A stretch of 64,000 nucleotides of DNA from NCBI RefSeq assembly GCF_005848555.1, contig NZ_CP040518.1, forward strand, positions 3,363,501 to 3,427,500, in the 5' to 3' direction. Made by a program: the position numbers and the translations under genes. This DNA comes from Blautia sp. SC05B48 (GTDB lineage: Bacteria > Bacillota > Clostridia > Lachnospirales > Lachnospiraceae). Below are positions 60,129 to 64,000 of this stretch, piece after piece (within the stretch, counting starts at the first letter, position 1; every line of letters begins with the position of its first letter). The notes beneath the pieces were generated by a model. That model was given only the letters and a program-made list of their open reading frames with translations. It had not been told where the DNA came from and did not search any database.

Positions 60129-61304
60129 ATGATTAAACAGTATAAGCTGCGGTTTTACAATTTTCGACTGGTGACATTTCTCCTGGCGATCAGCTTTATT
60201 GGAATTCAGCTTGTAGGAACAGCTGCCGACTACCTTCGCACACGTCAGCTTCTGGGTGTGATCATCGGTGTGGTCTTTATGCTGATCCTTTCACTGATGG
60301 ATTATTCCTGGCTGCTGAACTTTCAATGGATCATGTATGGATTTAATATCGTTATGCTTCTGGCTGTCCGGTTCTTCGGATCCAGCGCCAATGGTGCTGC
60401 CAGATGGGTGGATTTAGGTTTTATCCGATTCCAGCCTACCGAGCTTTCAAAGATCATTATTATCCTGTTTTTTGCCAAATTTTTTATGGATCATGAGGAA
60501 GATCTGAATACCTTAAAGACTCTGATACAATCAGCTGTCCTTCTGGTCATCCCACTGATGCTGATCTATGTACAGCCGGATATGAAAAACACCATCACCG
60601 TAACAGTTCTGTTCTGTATTCTGATCTACATCGCAGGACTTAGTTATAAGATCATCGGAGGTGTAGCCTTGATCGCGATTCCTCTGGCCATCATCTTTCT
60701 GTCCATTATCGTGCAGCCGGATCAGAAACTGATACAGGATTACCAGAGAAACCGTATCATGTCATTCCTGTATCCGGAGAACGAAGAATACGCAGATGAT
60801 ATTGAACAGCAGAACAACTCAAAAACAGCCATCGCCTCCGGAGAGCTTGTGGGACGTGCTTTCAGTAATGACACCAGTGTTACATCCGTAAATGATGGAA
60901 ACTTTGTTTCTGAGAATCAGACCGACTTTATTTTTGCGGTGGCTGGAGAGCAGTACGGATTTATCGGCTGTACTCTGATCGTACTGCTGCTGTTTCTGAT
61001 CACCTTTGAATGTATCCGTATGAGCCTGCGGGCCAAGGATCTTGCCGGTAAGATCATATGCTGCGGTGTTGGAAGCATTGTTTCCATACAGAGCTTCATC
61101 AACATCTGTGTTGCTACCGGCCTTGCGCCAAACACAGGTACTCCGCTTCCTTTTGTAAGCTATGGTCTTACTTCTCTGATCAGTCTGTTTATGGGTATGG
61201 GACTTGTTCTCAATGTAGGACTGCAGAGCAGTGCATATAATAAAGAATTACAGAAAAAAGGTCAGAAATCGGATACCTACTTTCGGAAAGAGGAATACTT
61301 ATGA
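60129..61304 (+). CDS. rodA: RodA/FtsW-family glycosyltransferase
   Basis: 391 residues, about ten membrane helices. SEDS motifs include ARWVDLGFIRFQPTELSKII (essential Pro-Thr-Glu), IFAVAGEQYGFIG and the C-terminal NTGTPLPFVSYGLTSLISLF. Polymerises lipid II into glycan strands with PBP2. Position after minE and with mreBCD/PBP2 indicates RodA rather than FtsW. The stop overlaps the next start (ATGA). Confidence 0.93.
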   Translation: MIKQYKLRFYNFRLVTFLLAISFIGIQLVGTAADYLRTRQLLGVIIGVVFMLILSLMDYSWLLNFQWIMYGFNIVMLLAVRFFGSSANGAARWVDLGFIRFQPTELSKIIIILFFAKFFMDHEEDLNTLKTLIQSAVLLVIPLMLIYVQPDMKNTITVTVLFCILIYIAGLSYKIIGGVALIAIPLAIIFLSIIVQPDQKLIQDYQRNRIMSFLYPENEEYADDIEQQNNSKTAIASGELVGRAFSNDTSVTSVNDGNFVSENQTDFIFAVAGEQYGFIGCTLIVLLLFLITFECIRMSLRAKDLAGKIICCGVGSIVSIQSFINICVATGLAPNTGTPLPFVSYGLTSLISLFMGMGLVLNVGLQSSAYNKELQKKGQKSDTYFRKEEYL

Positions 61305-62470
61305 CACGTAAAGAACCTGTAAAAACTCATGTACATTCTGGCAATCCTTCCAGAGGTCAGGATTCCCGGGCTGCACATACAGCCTCCAGGGGGACAAAAA
61401 GAACTTCCACCACGCCGTCTGACAGAACTGTTTCTGCCAGACGTAAAGCTCAGAATACACGGATGAAACGGATGCGTCGTAAAAGGATCCGCAACACCAT
61501 TTTTCTCCTTCTTCTGCTGATCGTACTATGTACAGCTGGCGGTTTTGGTGTTTACATGCTGAAGGGCGGTGATTTTTCTACTCCTGCAAATTCTTTCAAT
61601 GCATTCTCCGAATTTGATAATACTCTGACTTCCAAGGAAGAACAGCGCGCGGCAGGTTTCGCCCATAATCTCTGTGTTGTTACAAAAGATGTTGCTCTGG
61701 ATTCTGTCAGTCTGGATGACAGCCAATCCGGTGTGCTTCTGAATCTCAGTGATAAAAAGGTACTCTATGCAAAAGGTGCCTACAACAAGGTTTATCCTGC
61801 CAGCATCACAAAGATCATGACAGCTATGCTTGCACTGAAATATGGGAACATGGATGATACAGTAACGATCTCACAGGAAAATGTTACCCTGGAATCCGGT
61901 TCTCAGGTAGCTGGTTTCCAGGCGGGAGATCAGGTTACCATGGATCAGCTTCTTCATTGTCTTCTTGTTTATTCTGCCAATGATGCAGCATCTGCCATTG
62001 CGGAACACATAGGTGGAACAACAGATAAATTTGTAGAAATGATGAACAGCTTTGCTGCAGAACTTGGCTGTACAGGAACTCACTTTACCAATCCCCATGG
62101 TCTTCAGGACGAAAATCATTATACAACGCCTTATGACATTTATCTGATGCTGAAAGAAGCCCTGAATTATCCGGAGTTTACAGACATCACACAAATGGCA
62201 TCTTATACAGTTAGCTATAAGCATTCCGATGGCTCCGACGCAAGTGCTACCTTACCCGCTACAGATCATTATCTTACCGGAGAGGCAGCAACTCCTAAGG
62301 ATGTCACTATCCTTGGAGGAAAAACTGGAACAACCGATAAAGCCGGTAACTGTCTCGCACTTTTAAGCCAGAATGCTTATGGGAAGCCATTTATTTCCAT
62401 CGTCATGGGTGCGTCTTCAAAGGATGTTCTTTATCAGGAAATGACATCCTTGCTCCAGAACATCAACTGA
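61301..62470 (+). CDS. D-alanyl-D-alanine carboxypeptidase (PBP5-like)
   Basis: 389 residues. The cytosolic N-terminus of about 65 residues is unusually basic (MRKRMKRRKRIRNT-like composition), followed by one helix (about 67-86) rather than a cleavable signal. Catalytic motifs are S168-x-x-K171 in PASITKIMTAML, S225-A-N227, and K341-T-G343. It trims the terminal D-Ala of peptidoglycan. No C-terminal amphipathic anchor domain is seen; the molecule ends soon after the KTG domain. Co-transcribed with rodA. Confidence 0.92.
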   Translation: MTRKEPVKTHVHSGNPSRGQDSRAAHTASRGTKRTSTTPSDRTVSARRKAQNTRMKRMRRKRIRNTIFLLLLLIVLCTAGGFGVYMLKGGDFSTPANSFNAFSEFDNTLTSKEEQRAAGFAHNLCVVTKDVALDSVSLDDSQSGVLLNLSDKKVLYAKGAYNKVYPASITKIMTAMLALKYGNMDDTVTISQENVTLESGSQVAGFQAGDQVTMDQLLHCLLVYSANDAASAIAEHIGGTTDKFVEMMNSFAAELGCTGTHFTNPHGLQDENHYTTPYDIYLMLKEALNYPEFTDITQMASYTVSYKHSDGSDASATLPATDHYLTGEAATPKDVTILGGKTGTTDKAGNCLALLSQNAYGKPFISIVMGASSKDVLYQEMTSLLQNIN

Positions 62471-62490
62471 CAGGATTACAAACCAAAAAT

Positions 62491-62537
62491 AAAAAAGCAA
62501 ATCTGTTTGAAATTTTATTTCGCAGATTTGCTTTTTT
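62491..62537. terminator. Strong bidirectional terminator
   Basis: AAAAAAGCAAATCTG (62491-62505) pairs perfectly with CAGATTTGCTTTTTT (62523-62537). It ends the shape operon and the convergent gene at 62553. Confidence 0.92.
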
Positions 62538-62552
62538 ATTCTTTTTTTACAT

Positions 62553-63065
62553 TCAGTTAATTTCTACTGTGCCATCACTACCGGTATCTTCGGTCTCACT
62601 GCTATCAAGATCCGTATCCGAAGTACCACTGTAATCATTGTCATTGACCACTTCACCGGAGCCACTGTCCGGATCTTCATAATTGCCTGCGCCTTTGCCG
62701 GTTCCATCTGAAGATGTATCTGAAGTATCTGCTCCATTCGCTTCACTATCAGTATTGCCATCGTAAGAATTATCACCTGGATCATAAGTCGGCTCTTCCG
62801 TATAGGAATCTCCATCCCCAGTATCGTCATAAGAATACGAACTCTCGGACCCACTGCTGTAGCTGTCCTCTGTATAGATTGGAAAATCCGCATCAGAAGT
62901 TCCCTCTGATGTAGAATCTGTAACAGGCTCCGCCGCATTATTATCCGGAATAGCAGTAAGACGAGAAACCGTTCCATCCTTTGGGACGACAATATAGATT
63001 CCCAGCATCACGATACATAATGCCATGGCTAATCCGGCAATCTTCATTTCTTCCATATGTTTCAT
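62553..63065 (-). CDS. Acidic low-complexity membrane-anchored or secreted protein
   Basis: 170 residues. A short N-terminus and one hydrophobic helix (about 9-26, LAMALCIVMLGIYIVV) are followed by about 140 residues of Asp, Glu, Ser, Thr, Gly, Tyr repeats (for example SSYSYDDTGDGDSYTEE). The calculated charge must be strongly negative and the tail is certainly disordered. It may bind cations or coat the wall. GGGAG precedes ATG 63065. No homologue recognised. Confidence 0.6.
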   Translation of the reverse strand: MKHMEEMKIAGLAMALCIVMLGIYIVVPKDGTVSRLTAIPDNNAAEPVTDSTSEGTSDADFPIYTEDSYSSGSESSYSYDDTGDGDSYTEEPTYDPGDNSYDGNTDSEANGADTSDTSSDGTGKGAGNYEDPDSGSGEVVNDNDYSGTSDTDLDSSETEDTGSDGTVEIN

Positions 63066-63260
63066 CGCTGATGATCTCCCTGTCGTTTTTTTGTATTATA
63101 GCACAGAATCACTCATATTTGTAAAACAGCCTTGTATTTCTTTTGTTTTTCTGTAACAGTTCCCGGAATTTATTTCACGATCATATAGACACACTTTCTC
63201 TGGATGTTTATAATAAATAATCATATTTATTCATAAGCTTAAAGAAAGGCGTAACATTTT

Positions 63261-63809
63261 ATGGGCGACTGCATTACCACATACACTGGAAAACACTTTG
63301 ATCCGACACATCCGGCCGAAGAGCTGATCTGCATTGAGGACATTGCACACGCGCTTTCTCTTCTATGCCGCGGAAATGGCCATGTAAGGACTTTTTTCTC
63401 CGTAGGGCAGCACTGCATCCTCTGTGCCAAAGAAGCCGAGGCACGTGGCTATTCCGGCCGTCTTATACTGGCGGCTCTTCTTCACGATGCCAGCGAATGT
63501 TATATGTCCGATGTTCCAAGACCATTTAAGAAAAGTCTTCCTGAGTATCGGAAACAGGAGGAAGCTCTTTTAAACATTATCTATCAGAAATATCTAGGAT
63601 CCGGACTTTCTGCCATAGAAGAACAAAAGCTGAAGGAGATCGACAATGACCTGCTCTGGTATGACCTGAAATATCTTCTGAATGAAACACCGGACACTCC
63701 AAAACCGGTTGTCCATGTTCCGATCCAATACCGGCAATACCCTTTTTCACAGGTGGAAGAGGAATATCGGAACCTTTTTAACCAGTTGTCTGTAAAAATC
63801 TGTAAATAG
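63261..63809 (+). CDS. HD-domain phosphohydrolase, YfbR/5'-nucleotidase-like
   Basis: 182 residues. HD metal-site motifs are H (SVGQHCIL), H-D (LLHDASECYMSD) and a distal Asp (EIDNDLLW). This arrangement matches small YfbR-like 5'-deoxynucleotidases or phage-type HD hydrolases of Firmicutes that act on nucleotides. AAAGAAAGGCG precedes ATG 63261. It is transcribed toward dinB, 44 bases away. Confidence 0.85.
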   Translation: MGDCITTYTGKHFDPTHPAEELICIEDIAHALSLLCRGNGHVRTFFSVGQHCILCAKEAEARGYSGRLILAALLHDASECYMSDVPRPFKKSLPEYRKQEEALLNIIYQKYLGSGLSAIEEQKLKEIDNDLLWYDLKYLLNETPDTPKPVVHVPIQYRQYPFSQVEEEYRNLFNQLSVKICK

Positions 63810-63853
63810 ATATAACAGACAAACTTTATACAATTGAAAGAAGAACCCTATAT

Positions 63854-64000
63854 GGAACGATTGATTTTTCATGTTGATGTAAACAGTGCTTTTCTTTCCT
63901 GGGAAGCAGCAAAAAGAGTAAAGATGGGACTTCCTGATCTGAGAGACATCCCTTCCTGTATTGGCGGAGACCCCAGTAAACGTACCGGCATCGTTGTCGC
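63854..64000 (+). CDS. dinB: DNA polymerase IV (Y family), 5' part
   Basis: The window ends after 49 codons. The start MERLIFHVDVNSAFLSWEAA has the Y-family motif with metal-binding Asp (HVDVNSAFLSWEA), then IPSCIGGDPSKRTGIVV. This is a translesion polymerase. AAAGAAGAA precedes ATG 63854. The C-terminal fingers, little finger and clamp-binding region lie outside the window. Confidence 0.9.

Noticed and set aside
1-64000. tRNA, rRNA genes or CRISPR arrays
   Set aside because: I looked for cloverleaf sequences, conserved rRNA stretches and regularly spaced short repeats and found none that I could support.

Overview
The window looks like a chromosome segment of a Gram-positive gut clostridium, most likely Lachnospiraceae. 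The evidence is the mutS-mutL-miaA order, an mreBCD/PBP2/minDE/rodA block typical of Clostridia, many VanRS-like two-component systems, AGGAGG-type ribosome sites, and two-gene ABC modules. The species cannot be named from the sequence alone.

Two halves differ sharply. Positions 1 to about 42,860 are an AT-rich accessory region full of regulators, small membrane proteins, mobile-element genes and broken genes. Positions 42,900-64,000 are a dense, visibly more GC-rich core block with four-base stop/start overlaps and almost no decay.

Accessory half, left to right: an ABC permease (0-1.3 kb); two small DUF genes; a complete IS200/IS605 element (about 2.34-4.13 kb) with TnpA, TnpB and a probable omega RNA; a graveyard of gene tails (DUF3592-like, AraC, galT2) around a 25-codon Tyr/Phe-rich small gene with a very strong ribosome site; an L,D-transpeptidase (7.1-8.5 kb); small membrane proteins and an XRE regulator; an AAA ATPase; a broken CPBP protease; a two-component cassette whose kinase and DUF6034-type lipoprotein are both frameshifted (12.6-16 kb); a 597-residue DUF4209-like protein with an HEPN-type R-x4-H motif beside a SUKH immunity gene; a yjdF riboswitch with its yjdF gene; a complete response regulator/kinase/MacB-type ABC module (22.6-27.6 kb); an ECF sigma factor with its anti-sigma partner; integrative-element remnants (SSB, RecD2 fragment, second truncated SSB); a third two-component system with an ABC-2 exporter (32.7-37.2 kb); a protein made of nine tandem Cys-Cys modules of about 50 residues (39.7-41.2 kb); and finally xis and a Tn916-type tyrosine integrase.

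Core half: mutS, mutL and miaA (mismatch repair and tRNA modification), a PLP enzyme of the aluminium-resistance/methionine gamma-lyase family, two flavoprotein oxidoreductases, radC, then the cell-shape and division-site operon (divergent MreB, MreC, MreD, PBP2, MinD, MinE, RodA) and a D-Ala-D-Ala carboxypeptidase. No minC lies between PBP2 and minD. The window ends with an acidic secreted or membrane-anchored protein, an HD phosphohydrolase and the start of dinB.

The most interesting items are the nine-module Cys-Cys protein carried just inside the integrase end of the element; the position of that element directly against the 5' end of mutS, where MutS carries about 40 extra N-terminal residues; the Tyr-rich small gene; the divergent MreB; and the leader-RNA/terminator arrangements behind near-identical promoters.
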